In this document: piece by piece, positions 47,041-58,800 of the stretch | Position numbering within the stretch: the stretch's first letter is position 1 | Layout of the letters: each line of letters begins with the position of its first letter | Assembly: GCF_009727055.1 (NCBI RefSeq) | Contig: NC_052350.1 | Coordinates: 27,534,263-27,598,262, forward strand | Length of the DNA: 64,000 nucleotides | From: Benincasa hispida | Lineage: Eukaryota; Streptophyta; Magnoliopsida; Cucurbitales; Cucurbitaceae | Direction of reading: 5' to 3' | Translations under genes and position numbers: made by a program | Notes under the pieces: generated by a model | Seen by the model: the letters and a program-made list of their open reading frames with translations, nothing else | What the model was told of the DNA's origin: nothing | Databases searched by the model: none

Positions 47041-47542
47041 GAATTTTATAAGCTATACATATTATCAAAAAAATTCTAAATATCATATGCATATTCAAAA
47101 TGTAAAATTTTGTCACAATTTTTTATCCAATGCAACAATATATGATATTTATGGCTTTGGCATTGAAAGTGAACAACTCATTATTCTATTCTGATTTAGC
47201 TAAATCATGCTCACAAATATATAAAACATTATATTGAAATCCTTGGCAAGCATAAATGTTTTCACTTTGTTTTTCCATACTTAATTTTTACTACTATCAA
47301 AGAATTGGGATCTATCAATAGAATGATCTTCTAAATTTATCATAACTCTAGTAGTTAAGCTTCCATATAATCTTCAAAATATTAATAAGATACTTTATAT
47401 ATCAAAATAATATTTGTAAAATAATTTATGTAGAAGAGCTCGTTGCACTAATATTAATTATAGGAGTGAGAAACTCAAACAATGGACATAAATCTAAAGT
47501 GATTTATGAAAATATTTATCACAAACAAGAGAGAGCAATCGA

Positions 47543-47553
47543 CTCCGATACCA
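47543..47553 (-). promoter_or_regulatory. Primer-binding site of the copia element
   Basis: Minus-strand TTGGTATCGGAG, one base from the initiator tRNA-Met complement, near the end of the right LTR. Confidence 0.7.
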
Positions 47554-47555
47554 AT

Positions 47556-48728
47556 TATAGGATCGGTATGGCACCCCTAGAGGGGATGATGAATAGGTTT
47601 AATCAAACTAATTAAAATATTTTACTAATGAGGGTCCAATTAAACAAATTAATATAATTTTGTTAATTAGTACTTTAAACAAGAATTATATACAAATAAA
47701 TCCAATCCAAAATAATCAAGAAAAATTGAAGTTCATACTCTTAAGTACCCAATCTAATTTTAATAACAAGATTGATAATTAATGTAGAAATTTAAGAACT
47801 ACCAATCAAAGTAAACCAATATAAACAATAAATTTGAAGAACAAGTATTGCAATTAATTTCATGTAATAAACTATAATACACAATAATTGCAAAATTTAA
47901 TTAGTATAGAGATAGAGAAATTAATATCGGAGACTTTTTATAATGGTTCGGTCAAATTCGACCTATATCCACTTTCCCAAGTGCCTTTTGGGATTTTGAA
48001 TAAGAATCTCATGACTGTTTTCACGGATTAGAGCCAAACTTCTATATCGCTCTTTTTACGAGTTCAAGAGCAAACTCAATCATTTCCACAGATAACGATT
48101 AAACCGTTACAATGACTCTTTTTCAGGATCAAGAACAACCTTTTATAAAAGTTTAAAAATTAAGAACAAAATAAAAAATACTCTCTTCAAGAATGGATAT
48201 ACAAATCTATCTCACAATCTTTGTAAGAACAATTCTTACAAATTAAAGCCTTCAAAGGGCAATGAAAAATACACAATCTGAAGCTCAAAATTCACAAACT
48301 GATGCCCAAATACTTTTAAAATATTGTTCACTTTTTACTGAATTTTCTCCTTTTTTTTCAAGAAACTTTTGGCTTCAAATAGGCGAAGATAAGAAATTAT
48401 GACCGTTTGTGCCACTTGCATTCTGGATGGCGGAAAAAAATAAACATTAAAAATATAATAATATAATAAAAAAAATGTGTGCAGCTGTTAAAAGAGAAGG
48501 AAGAGGGAGAAGCACGCACGTGTTACCCTGTCAATGGATGGAAATAAAATAAATAAGCAAATATATATATATATGTATTAAAACTCCCCAAACAATCACA
48601 AGCATAAAATGCTTTGTGAATTTTTTTTTTTAAAACCAAGGACACTTGTCAAACTTTCAGAGACTCAGATTTTCTTTGGTCTTCAATACTGCCTCGTGTC
48701 GTTGTATAGATGGTCTAATTTTGCCACA
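47556..48728 (-). mobile_element. 5' LTR of the SIRE-like copia element, limits approximate
   Basis: Begins next to the PBS and extends to TTTTGCCACATC at 48728. Contains a (TA)n run at about 48562-48575. No gene within. Confidence 0.65.
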
Positions 48729-48932
48729 TCATTTGTCATGTTTATTTTTTCAAAACTAAAGTGTGATTATGTTCTTAATTTAAAAAAATATTTCACACAT
48801 ATACACACACATATTTTCAATATATATGTATATATATATCGTAGCTACCTATGTATATATTTTCGACTGAACTTAAATTTTTTTAAACTACCTACGTACT
48901 CTTTAAAATAATATGAATCAAGTTATAATGTA

Positions 48933-49068
48933 GTGAAGAAGAAGAAGAAGAAGAAGAAGAAGAAGAAGAAGAAGAAGAAGAAGAAGAAGAAGAAGAAGAA
49001 GAAGAAGAAGAAGAAGAAGAAGAAGAAGAAGAAGAAGAAGAAGAAGAAGAAGAAGAAGAAGAAGAATC
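48933..49068. repeat. (GAA)n microsatellite, about 45 units
   Basis: An essentially uninterrupted GAAGAAGAA run. The minus-strand poly-Leu frame 48918-49217 is its translation. Confidence 0.95.
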
Positions 49069-49860
49069 AGTGATAGACAGTGATAGACAGTGATAGACCG
49101 TGATAGACTACTATCACCATCTATTAGTGAATAAGAATGGGAGGAAGAAGAAGCTACTAATAGATAATGAAATGAAAAAGCGCTAGTCAATGATAGTAGT
49201 CTATCGTTGTATATCAATAAATAAAAAAAAATAATTACTACTACTAGACACTAATAGGGTTCTATCACTATCTATCACTGTCTATCTGTGATAATGATAA
49301 TAAAGAAGTGGTGAATATATTCATGATGATTATTTTGTAGTCCAAGTCTAACATTATCGAAGAAGAAGAAGAAGAGAAAGGGGAGAAGGAGAAGGAGGAA
49401 GAAGAGGAAGAGGTAGAAGAATATAGACATTCATAGTAGTCAAGAAGAGGAAGAGGAAGAATAAGAGAAAATAGAAGAAGGGGAAAAAGAAGAAGACAAA
49501 AAATAAGAAGAACAAGATAGACACTATGGTAGTCTATCACAGTCTATTAGTAATAGATAGTGATAGACTACTATAGACAGTGATAGACTACTATCATTAT
49601 CTATCTGTAATGATGATGACGATGACGACGACAACGATAGTCATTGATAGTAGTATATCACTATCTATCAAAAAGAAGAAGAAGACGAATCAATGATAGA
49701 TAGTGATAAATTATTATCACTATTCACTGATAGTAGTCTATCATTATCTATCATTGATAGACAATGATAGTAGTATATCACTATCTATCAAAAAGAAGAA
49801 GACAAATCAGTGATAGATAGTGATAAATTATTATCACTATCTATTAGTGAATAAGAAGAG
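49066..49860. repeat. TGATAGAC/CTATCA composite repeat with GAA-rich tracts
   Basis: Units such as CAGTGATAGAC, TGATAGACTACTATCA and TCACTATCTATCA recur on both strands, forming many short palindromes, with GA-rich tracts at about 49360-49510. 49664-49735 and 49785-49850 are near copies (AAAAAGAAGAAGA.GA.CA, GTGATAAATTATTATCACTA). Confidence 0.85.
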
Positions 49861-49867
49861 GAATAAT

Positions 49868-50288
49868 AATATAGTAGTAGTAGTAGTAGTAGTCGTGGTG
49901 GTAGTAGTCGTGGTGGTAGTCGTAGTCGTGGTCGTAGTAGTCGTAGTAGTGGTGGTAGTAGTGGTAGTAGTGGTGGTAGTAGTGGTAATAGTGGTAGTAG
50001 TGGTGGTCGTAGTAGTAGTAGTCGTAGTAGTGGTGGTCATAGTAGTAGTAGTGGTAGTCGTTGTGGTGGTGGTAGTAGTAGTGGTAGTCGTAGTAGTGGT
50101 GGTAGTAGTAGTAGTAGTCGTAGTAGTGGTGGTAATGGTAGTAGTAGTCGTAGTGGTAGTAGTAGTCGTAGTCGTAGTGGTAGTCATGGTAGTAGTCGTA
50201 GTCGTGGTAGTAGTGGTAGTAGTAGTAGTGGTAGTAGTAGTGGTAGTAGTAGTAGTAGTAGTAGTAGTCATAGTAGTAGTAGTAGTAA
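49868..50288. repeat. (GTA/GTC/GTG)n imperfect microsatellite, about 140 triplets
   Basis: Almost every triplet is GTA, GTC, GTG or, rarely, a one-base change (GTT, ATA, ATG). One frame reads poly-Val, the complement reads poly-Thr and another Tyr/His/Asp-rich; none is a gene. Confidence 0.95.
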
Positions 50289-51268
50289 ATTTTTGGCCAA
50301 GTTTGAAGTAAAAAAGAAACCATGCGTTTGGTGTTAGGAAGCACTAACGCATAAGGCTAAATTTGTAGAGGTTATAAGAGATTAAGCCTTGAAGCCAATA
50401 GTGGCCAAGTGAAGAAAAGCCATGCACTGGACAAGGCATGTGACAATCAAGTTTTGGAGGTTAGCATGCATGTGGCAAAATTAGGGCGAGCATGGGTGCT
50501 GGCGTTGGAGCTTGGGCGCTAGACGATCGCATAGCTGCTTGTAGCGCTAGACAATAGTACTAGACGATAGTGCTAAATGATGGGCTTGGGCGCTAGACGA
50601 TAAGCGGACGTGTTAGATGATGGGCGTTGTTCTAGACGATAGGCATGAGTGCTAGACGATGGCCGTGATGCGTCAGACGGTGGGGTTAGCGCTATGCAAT
50701 GAGTGACAACGAGAGATATGCAATGAGCGACAGCGAGATCGTTAGGTGATAAGCGATAGTGAGAGATCACTAGACGATGGATCTATGCAATGGGGCGTAA
50801 GCACTACGTGATGGGCGTAGGCGCTAGACGATGAGCGATAGCGAGAGGACTGGATGATGACCGACAACGAAAGGGCTGGATGATAAGCGACAGCGAGAGA
50901 TTACTAGGTGATAAGCTATTCGATAAGTGCAAGAGCTACACGATGGACTAGATGATGGGTAAGTGTTTATCTGTTGCTAAAGCTTGCGATACACAAGGCT
51001 GATGCATTCACCCGAACAAGTGGCTAAACCGAGAAGAGGTTGAGCTTGAGTTAGTAGGAGGTGAACAAATAAAGTTGCATGCAAGGAAGACTTATGCATG
51101 AGGAAAACAACTCAAACTTCATGCAAGTAGGTGAGTGGCATGGAAGTAGGTGAATGGCATGAAAGTAGGTGGTGGCAAAGCATAGTGCAGACACTCTAAA
51201 AGTTTCTAAATGAGGAGGTGTCATCCGTTAGAAGACTTAAGAAATGATGAGGATCGATTCCTAAAGCC

Positions 51269-51276
51269 TATAAATA
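51269..51276 (+). promoter_or_regulatory. TATA box of third L2 LTR
   Basis: TATAAATA in the same context (GCCTATAAATACCACCACAAG) as 19536. Confidence 0.6.
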
Positions 51277-51840
51277 CCACCACAAGTCTTCTCTTTAGTT
51301 TATAACACAAATCCTCTTCAAAGTATATTAAGAAGAGTGTTTGAGAGCAGATTCGGAGGAAGCCATGCGTTGATCAAGTGGTTCTAAGAGGAGGAGATGA
51401 TGTTGGACAGTGAGGTCCTAAAGTAGCATCAACTTGGGATGTAAAGTTCTCCCAGAGTATTCATGCGTTTTAAGTGATTCTAAAGCCACTTGAAAGCTCA
51501 GAGAGTCTAGTTTTCAAGGCAGGGCTGTTAGGGAAGAAGCTCAAAGGAATCAAGCTGGAAAGTGAGGAAAAGATATAATGGTCGAGCTCTTAGGTATGCT
51601 TAAGCTAGTCTTGATGATTTGAGAATTCCAGCCAAACCACGAAGAGTTCTGAGCTAAGATTTTAAGGTAAGCTTCCCAAGACATTTTAGAACATGTTTGT
51701 AGAAGAAAGTGTCTCAAAATAAGGTATGGAACTATGAGTTATCTAAGCTTGTAAGTTGAATCTGGAATTTAGGGTTCAAAAGGGAGCCCGAGGAAACCAA
51801 GAAGCTTCTAGAGAGAAAGTTTCCTACCTTACCAAGGTGA

Positions 51841-53777
51841 TGAAGGAAATCAAACATAAAGATTTCCATGAGCAGTAGAATGATCGTTCCAAATTCCATT
51901 CAAAATTGACCATACACAATTACAGTCAAGAAACGAAAACTTACAGGTCATGCACAATACGAAATTACAACATGCTTTACACTAAGATCAAGGGATAACA
52001 GATACATACCTTGGAAGACTCATTCGTCAAAATTCGATCACGAATGCTCGTCCAATCTCTAAGGCAGTAACACATGAACGCTCAAACATAATGATTTTCA
52101 AGATCACAAACCCAATGAACGCCTCCAAAACCTCGAACTCAGTCGAGTTGAGTGAGGACACCACCACAATGGCTACCTTGGTATTCTCGGTGTGAGAATC
52201 CAAAAGTGAACTATCGTATAGCTATGACCAACTGAGTGAACTATCGTATAGCTATGACCAACTGAGTGAACTATCGTATAGTTTCACTCCACGATCGTTT
52301 AGTCTTTCTTTCAACTATCGTTTAGTGAAAACAATTCTCACTTGATAGCGATCCGTGAGTTCTTTTCGAAAATAGAAACTCTCTCAAAATCTACTAAATT
52401 TAGGAAAACATTCTTCATTTTATCTCATGGTTACCATGAAACCACCAATAACCTCCCACTCAATTGGTTATTAGAGAAAAAGATATAATTATCCAATTAT
52501 TATTATTATTAGAAATATATATGATAACCAACTTACCATATTATATTTATAACCTATAGTTTTAATATTTCATCTAATGAAACATATAAACCATAGCTCT
52601 TTTTCTATTTCATGGTACTTAATGTAAATCTCATTTACATTAATCATCCACTTGATGTATTTCATATATCACACCGATCATATAATATATAATCGAATTT
52701 TCTCTTGTCAATTTGAACATTTTAAATCAACACCAAGAACTGATTCTCAACTTGAATCCATTGAGCTACCAAGGGGACCTTATGGATCTGTAGCTTGAAG
52801 CTCCAACAGTATGTGAATAGCTGACTAAACTCTTTAGCCACGAGATCCACCATCCGTTAACTGCCAAGCACTCCACCAAAGATCGACAACTGCACTCTTC
52901 TAACTACAGATATATTTTGTGTTCATATTAACCAATCAACAGTGTGATAACCCTTCACAGATCGCTCGTAAGTACAGCTGGGCCAATAATCGTTATGTCC
53001 CTGTAGTTACATCTAACTCCTTAAGTACCATTGATCCCTCTAATGAACAGAAGTCATAGTCCTACTATGACTGAGTCCTTTCTTCCAAAGAGAAGTTGTG
53101 GCCACTATGTTCAAGAATCAGAATCAGCCCTTAAAGGAGTAATCTATCTACTTACCCCTCTTCGGGGAAGGAGTAAATTCCATCTTGTGTAACTGAGTTT
53201 CCAACTCCCAAATCAGATAAATCCCCAAAAAGGTAAGCATGTTGAGTTGGCAATCTGGCCACTCTCACCCATACTAATCAAAGGACCGCCCTCACAGGCA
53301 GAAGTTTTCAAAACACTTAGGATCAAGGTCATGTCACCTATGGTCATTTAGGTGAGATGTAAGTCTCAAGTATCAATGGCGTTATATAAAGAGACTAGTC
53401 ATCTCGTGGTACGGTCTTATACAAACTCTTTGTATAGGACACCCCTACTCGCATGTCTCCACATTAATGGTTAGGATCTACCATCTGTAGTAGTTCACAA
53501 CACTTGAAAACCTCTACAAAGTGGGTCGTATCCATAGTCACCAGGATCAGGTATCCCTCCTTAATCCTTATACTACAGACCTTTTTAGGTTATCACTTAA
53601 GGCATGATCCACTTGTATATCTCATATACATGCTTAAGTTTACATACAATAACCATGGAGTTTTTTTTTATTGGATATGAGTAAATGTCAAATAAAATAA
53701 CTCTTATTTTATTCATAACAATGTGTACAGTTTACAAACTACGAGACTCCAGGAGAATTAGGACACCGACCCTAACA
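51841..53777 (-). mobile_element. Solo LTR of family L1 inserted in the L2 LTR
   Basis: Starts TGAAGGAA and ends CCCTAACA, the reverse complement of L1 ends. The L2 sequence breaks off at CCAAGGTGA and resumes at AGTGAGTGG, giving an imperfect 5-bp TSD GGTGA/AGTGA. 52206-52300 holds three copies of a 30-bp unit GTGAACTATCGTATAGCTAT plus GACCAACTGA. No coding sequence, so a solo LTR of 1937 bp. Confidence 0.85.
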
Positions 53778-53923
53778 AGTGAGTGGTATTTTCTTTAAGT
53801 CTTAAGCATATCTTTTAGAGTATACGTATATGCTTATGTTATGAATGAATAATTAGAATGAGTATGAGATTATGTGATCGGGATGGTCAGGGGGTCAATA
53901 GACCTAGTTCCTGAGCCCGGAGT

Positions 53924-53961
53924 CTGTCTCTTATACACATCTAGATGTGTATAAGAGACAG
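53924..53961. other. Nextera mate-pair junction adapter (assembly artefact)
   Basis: Same 38-bp palindrome as at 29969. GGTCAATAGACCTAGTTCCT followed by GAGCCCGGAG occurs just before (about 53892) and again just after it (about 53979). Confidence 0.95.
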
Positions 53962-54663
53962 GACCGGGATAGTTAGGGGGTCAATAGACCTAGTTCCTGA
54001 GCCCGGAGCAGAATCTCACGGGATGGTTAAGGGACCGAGAGATCTAGTTCCTGAGCCAATGAGAGGAACCTTATATGGGATGGTCAGAAGGCCAACAAGC
54101 CTAGCTTTTGAGCCGATAAGCAGGGATCTATGTGCACATAGGGAATGCAAGAGAGTAAGCATTTATGATTAGTATCAGTTTAGCTATCTACCGTGTGAGT
54201 AGATAGAGTTGAGAACAGACTCATTCGAGACTAAGGTTTGAGTATTAACCTCATAGTTGTGATATGCTTGTATTTTTTATGAGTTGAAATAAACTCTAGA
54301 AGTTGCTTACCACTCACTGAGCTTCTTGAAGCTCATTCTTTTCTTTCATGTTTTTCTTCCCTAGTAGTAAAGGTGTGGAGTTTCAAGGTGCTGCTAAGGT
54401 CAAGGTCTGCCACAGCCATAATTACACTTCCAGTTTTAGAGTTGTTGTTGTAAACTCTGTAGTTAAGTCTGGGAATTGTATAAACATTGTATTATTTGTA
54501 GTAAAATGAGTTTAGTCAAACAGTTGTTGTTTATATCTTTGACTTAGAGTTTTATGAGTGTAAAAATGTTCAGATGGGTAATAGGTATCATAAAAGGGTG
54601 GTATCTGCGGTCTGTCAGGCCTCCCCTCGAGCTCAGGAGGTGGGCTCAGGGCGGGGTGTGACA

Positions 54664-54834
54664 GAGAAGAAGCCAATGATAAAAGGAGGAGATAAGCCAA
54701 AGGGAAAGAGTGAAAGTGAACAAATTAAAGATATGCTTAAATTGTACAAAAACTATGGTTATACCTCTTATGGAGGTCCTAATTATCGTGTGTATAGTGT
54801 TGAGAAGGATCCTAAATTTTGTGTCATATCTTGA
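54664..54834 (+). pseudogene. Unrecognised coding-like fragment, possible host exon end
   Basis: Directly after the L2 LTR end, one frame reads EKKPMIKGGDKPKGKSESEQ, then IKDMLKLYKNYGYTSYGG, PNYRVYSVEKDPKFCVIS and a stop at 54832-54834. The amino-acid mix is varied and balanced, unlike the repeat translations around it, and about 57 codons stay open up to the stop. The upstream part of the same frame is LTR sequence, so the true start is lost. I do not recognise the family. It could be the 3' end of a host gene or of another element disrupted by the LTR, or a chance frame. An AATAAA stretch at about 54843 follows the stop. Confidence 0.35.
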
Positions 54835-55828
54835 ATGGTATCAATAAACTTTTAGATCGAGTACCAATTTTTTTGGGGGAAAATTAAATTTGCATATCTG
54901 AATTAGCATATAATATGTTATTTAACGATAACAAGCTTGGTAGTTTAAATTTCTCATTTCAATTTGAGTTATGATTGGATTGATACGTTTTGCCAAGTTA
55001 GTTTAAAATGAAAAAAAGCGCAAATTGCAAAAAACATCCCTAAATATGGTGGTAGTTGCAATATACCTTCAAACTTATATAATTGTAGAAATTGTAACAA
55101 TTATATATGTTTGAGGGTTCAAATTTGGTCCAAATTCTATAATTGTTATAAGTTAGTGGGTCAAATTTTAATATTTGTATAACTTTGAAGACTCAGTTTT
55201 TACAATTGAAATTTTAAGTATGTAACTGCAACTACTATCACATTTTAGTGGTGATTTTTATGATTTGTAAAAAAATTAAAAAAAAAAAAAAACCTAGAAC
55301 TAAAATTGGAATTTTGATCTTTAGATGATGAAAGAAGGGTCTTGTATAACCAAATAGGCTTCTTCCATCCAAACAAGGAAGAAAAATAAGGAGGGACACA
55401 TTTTTAGCTTTTAGGAAGAAAGTTCTAAGGTCATAAATGCTAAATCGCTGAGCTTCTTCAATAGATTTAGTGGTTTTCATAACATTAAAGTAGCTAAGTT
55501 TTCTACAATATTAAAAAATTTCATAGCTACGTGGATATAATATACATTTGCATATAAACTCATTGATAGGATTTTTTTAATATGGTTTTTATATATTATT
55601 TTATTTCATGTTTATATGGCTTGATATTAATTTAAGTAACCTAATTTTGATACATAAAAAAGTTTTAGTGAAAATGTCAAAATGGTGTGTATATATATAT
55701 ATATATAATATATATATATACGCGGAATACTAAATTTCTTTGCCTAACTTATTACATATAAACAAAAAATGGTATGTGTGACATAAATGTACAGCAATTA
55801 TTGGATTAAATCAATGCATCGTTAAGTG
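54835..55828. other. No gene; AT-rich with (TA)n tract
   Basis: AT-rich sequence with a (TA)n run at about 55690-55721. The frame 55238-55480 (minus) has no recognisable domain. Confidence 0.6.
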
Positions 55829-58800
55829 TAGACATGTCCATGAGGCGGGGACGGGGAAGGCATCCCCATCCTTCGCCCCCTATACCCTTCCTCGTCTCCG
55901 CTAATTTTTCCATGGGGATTCTACAAAGATCGAGTTCCCCGCGGGAAAAATTCCCCGCTTTTTCTCTTTTTTCAACTTTTTTTTAATTTTAATAGAATAT
56001 ATTTTTTTCAATGGAATTTTAATTGAAACATTTGCAATGCAATTTTATTTCAATGAAATATTATCAATATTCTATTAAAAACAATACATAGATAATTTCA
56101 AAATATGTAATTAAAATGATAATTTCTCATTATTTATAAAAGTTAAAATTCAATTATTAGAACATCCACCTATAATTATCCATATTTCTTATTAAAAATC
56201 AACTTAAACTTAAATAATTAAAAAATCCATCCATAATCATCATAACAAAATTAACAAAGTTTTCAATTACATCAAAAGGTTCACAAATCAGAAGTCAAGA
56301 CAAAACAACATAAATTTTAAAGAAAAGCTATAAAATAGCCAAATCAAGCCATCAACAATTTTCATCCAACTTTGTAGAAGATGATTCTTGAAAAAAAAAA
56401 ACAAATATTGTACAAATTAATATAAATCAATGTTAAAATAATAATAATAGTACACAAACTCATAACTTACATCATCTAGATCTCGATCCTCAAGAACATT
56501 TTCCAAAATTTAACATCTGTAGGAGTATGCTTATCTATTTAAGACATAGACAAAGGAAATTAGATCTTAAATTGTAAATAATACAAGTTTAATAAATAAA
56601 TTAAACAATAATATTAACTCATAGCTTTAGCCCATAGCCAATCTTAAGTACACATCAAAACTTCTAATAAGTTTTCATGAATTTGCGAACGATGTGGACT
56701 TACATGTCTATCACTAATACTAAATGCAGATTTAGAAGCAACAATTGTGATGAGAACAGTTAGAATATCTTTTGCAATTTGATACAAAATAGAATACTTT
56801 ACTCCATTCAACTTCCATCATTACAAAATATTAAAGTCATCCGATCGCAGTAGAAGAGACTCGTCTAAATAATGATTCAACTCTGATTTGATATTGTCAA
56901 TATCATTTTCCACATTATTAACAAACTCTTCAAACTTGAGATATCGATCTTTCCTATTAACAAGAGAAGTTGAAGTACTACTTTCATCTCGCTTTGAAAT
57001 CGAAGAAGTATTAATTGTAGATGTAGAATGTTGAGGTTCTTCTAATATACTTGAATTCGAACTAGAAAACTTCATCAAATCACAACAGAGATTTCTCACA
57101 CATTTAATTTCAACAGTAAGATGATATCTATAGATTTGAGGAAAATAAAACTGGATCAATCTCATCTTAAACTTAAGATCTAATATTGAGCTATTGCCAA
57201 TACACCATGAATCAAACTCCAATATTTTTCAAACTTAGCCATCATTCTAGATGCCATTACTTGTATCTCCTCAACATCAGAACTAAGCCACTTAAAAAGT
57301 TCCAACCTAATTTCACAAACTTCTTCAGAAAAGACATTGGAAGTTGGATAACTTGACCCAGAAAATAACTCAGACATCAAGTAAAAGGGTTCTAATCTAT
57401 CACACATTTCTTTTGCAAAATTTCAATCAGTCTCTGAAGGAAGACAAGTGTATAGTGGTTCACGTTGTTTTAGACAAGGAAAACCATTATTGTATTCCAA
57501 AGCAATTTTGAGCATCAAGAATGTTGAATTCCATCTTGTTACACAATCAAGACTTAGTTTTTTAGTGCATGAAATTTGTAATTGACGTATTCCTCCTTCA
57601 AAATTTTCCTTCCTTTTTGGAGAAAGAGTCCAAAAATGAACAGTACCACTAATCTTTTCTATATCATCAGAAATTACAGCCAAATCATCTCTTACTATCA
57701 AATTTAGAATATGTGCACGATAACTCAATGCAATCATAGTGTCTTTAAATCTAATTTCCTTAATAAAATGTCAACCATTGTATCATTTGTTGCATAATAA
57801 TCTACCGTTGCCGTGGATAGTTTACGATCTATATTCCAATCGAATATACACTCCATTAATGCTTCAGAAATTAACTATCCAGTGTGTAGATGTGGCACAT
57901 GTACAAACCTAATATTATGTAATAATTTGTTAAAATGTAAATTGCATGCGGAGCCAAATAAATAGGAACCAAGAATCATCAATAAAATGAGTAGTGATTG
58001 TCACGTATCCCTTCTTTTGACTAGTCGCAATCTACATGTCCGTAGTAAGGGCAACCCTGCTTCTATTCTTTTCCAAAAACTTCATTTTTTTAATTCTCTC
58101 TTCTTCCTAAATTTTTGTATTATATCTCTCCTCATCGTGCTTCTCGAAATCATCTTAAACATCGGTTGAACACCACTCGAAAACTTTCTAAATCCTTTGT
58201 GTTCAACCATGTTTATAGGATATTTATTTAAAATTATAGCACAAGCAAGGCCTCTTCGAGAAGCTTCATAATCAAAGAGAGTTGAATTTAGCACTATCTT
58301 TCCCTCATGATTTTAGTGGGTCTCAAACATAATTGCCTAATGTCTAATTGTCTTTGTAAGGGACAAATGTTGAAATGATAATGTAAATTTTTTGTCCCAT
58401 TTTTAAATTCTCCCAACTTTTTCCACAATAATACATATTGCTTTCATGATATCATTTATTTTTTTGTCTTTATAATGGTTCCATACTGCCGATGTCAACT
58501 TATTACGTTTTGGAAAATCCTCATTATCATCACCATCTAATGTAATAGGTGTATATTGATTATTATCACTTGAAACACTATTCATTGGGGTTGATTCACT
58601 CATGATCATAGATATTGGAGTTGAACCGCCTTGTTCTAACTCATTATTATTCGATAAAGTCATTTTCACCAACAAATAGTCAAATAATAACAATTACATA
58701 TCATTGTAATTATGAAAAAAATTAATCAACGTGATTATCACTATTGTTATAAGAAATTATTCGATGAAACAAATAGATGTTGGAGAAACTAAAATGGGAT

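Larger units (their letters stand above)
42350..48728 (-). mobile_element. Decayed SIRE-like Ty1/copia element with two LTRs
   Basis: 42350-43321 and 47556-48728 are direct repeats sharing GGTGAATAG..TTAATCAA, GAGGGTCCAATTAAA-type, TGGTTCGGTCAAA, GGGATTTTGAATAAG and ATTAAAACTCCCCAA blocks. The PBS beside the right copy reads TTGGTATCGGAG on the minus strand, so the element runs right to left. Internal sequence (43322-47555) holds a gag remnant and PPT-like AAGGGGGAG stretches on the minus strand near 43955 and 44065. RT, RNase H and integrase blocks are not seen, so pol is largely deleted. The outer limits of the LTRs are approximate and no TSD was found. Confidence 0.7.
50289..54663 (+). mobile_element. 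Third L2 LTR, lacking its 5' end and split by an L1 solo LTR
   Basis: The segment starts in TTTGGCCAAGTTTGAAG, matching about 18372 onward of the first L2 LTR, and follows it through the GCATGCATGTGG and CTANACGAT parts (50500-50960), TATA box (51269), TACCTTACCAAGGTGA, then after the L1 insertion through GTGAGTGGTATTTTC, the three GATGGTCAGG units and GCGGGGTGTGACA at 54663. The first 150 bp or so are missing; the microsatellite lies there instead. An adapter artefact at 53924-53961 breaks the three-unit region. Confidence 0.85.

Noticed and set aside
48918..49217. Poly-Leu frame that might be a membrane protein
   Set aside because: It is the complement of the (GAA)n microsatellite.
49820..50344. 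Long frames encoding poly-Val, poly-Thr or Tyr/His/Asp-rich proteins
   Set aside because: They are translations of the GTN triplet microsatellite in three frames and have no independent support.
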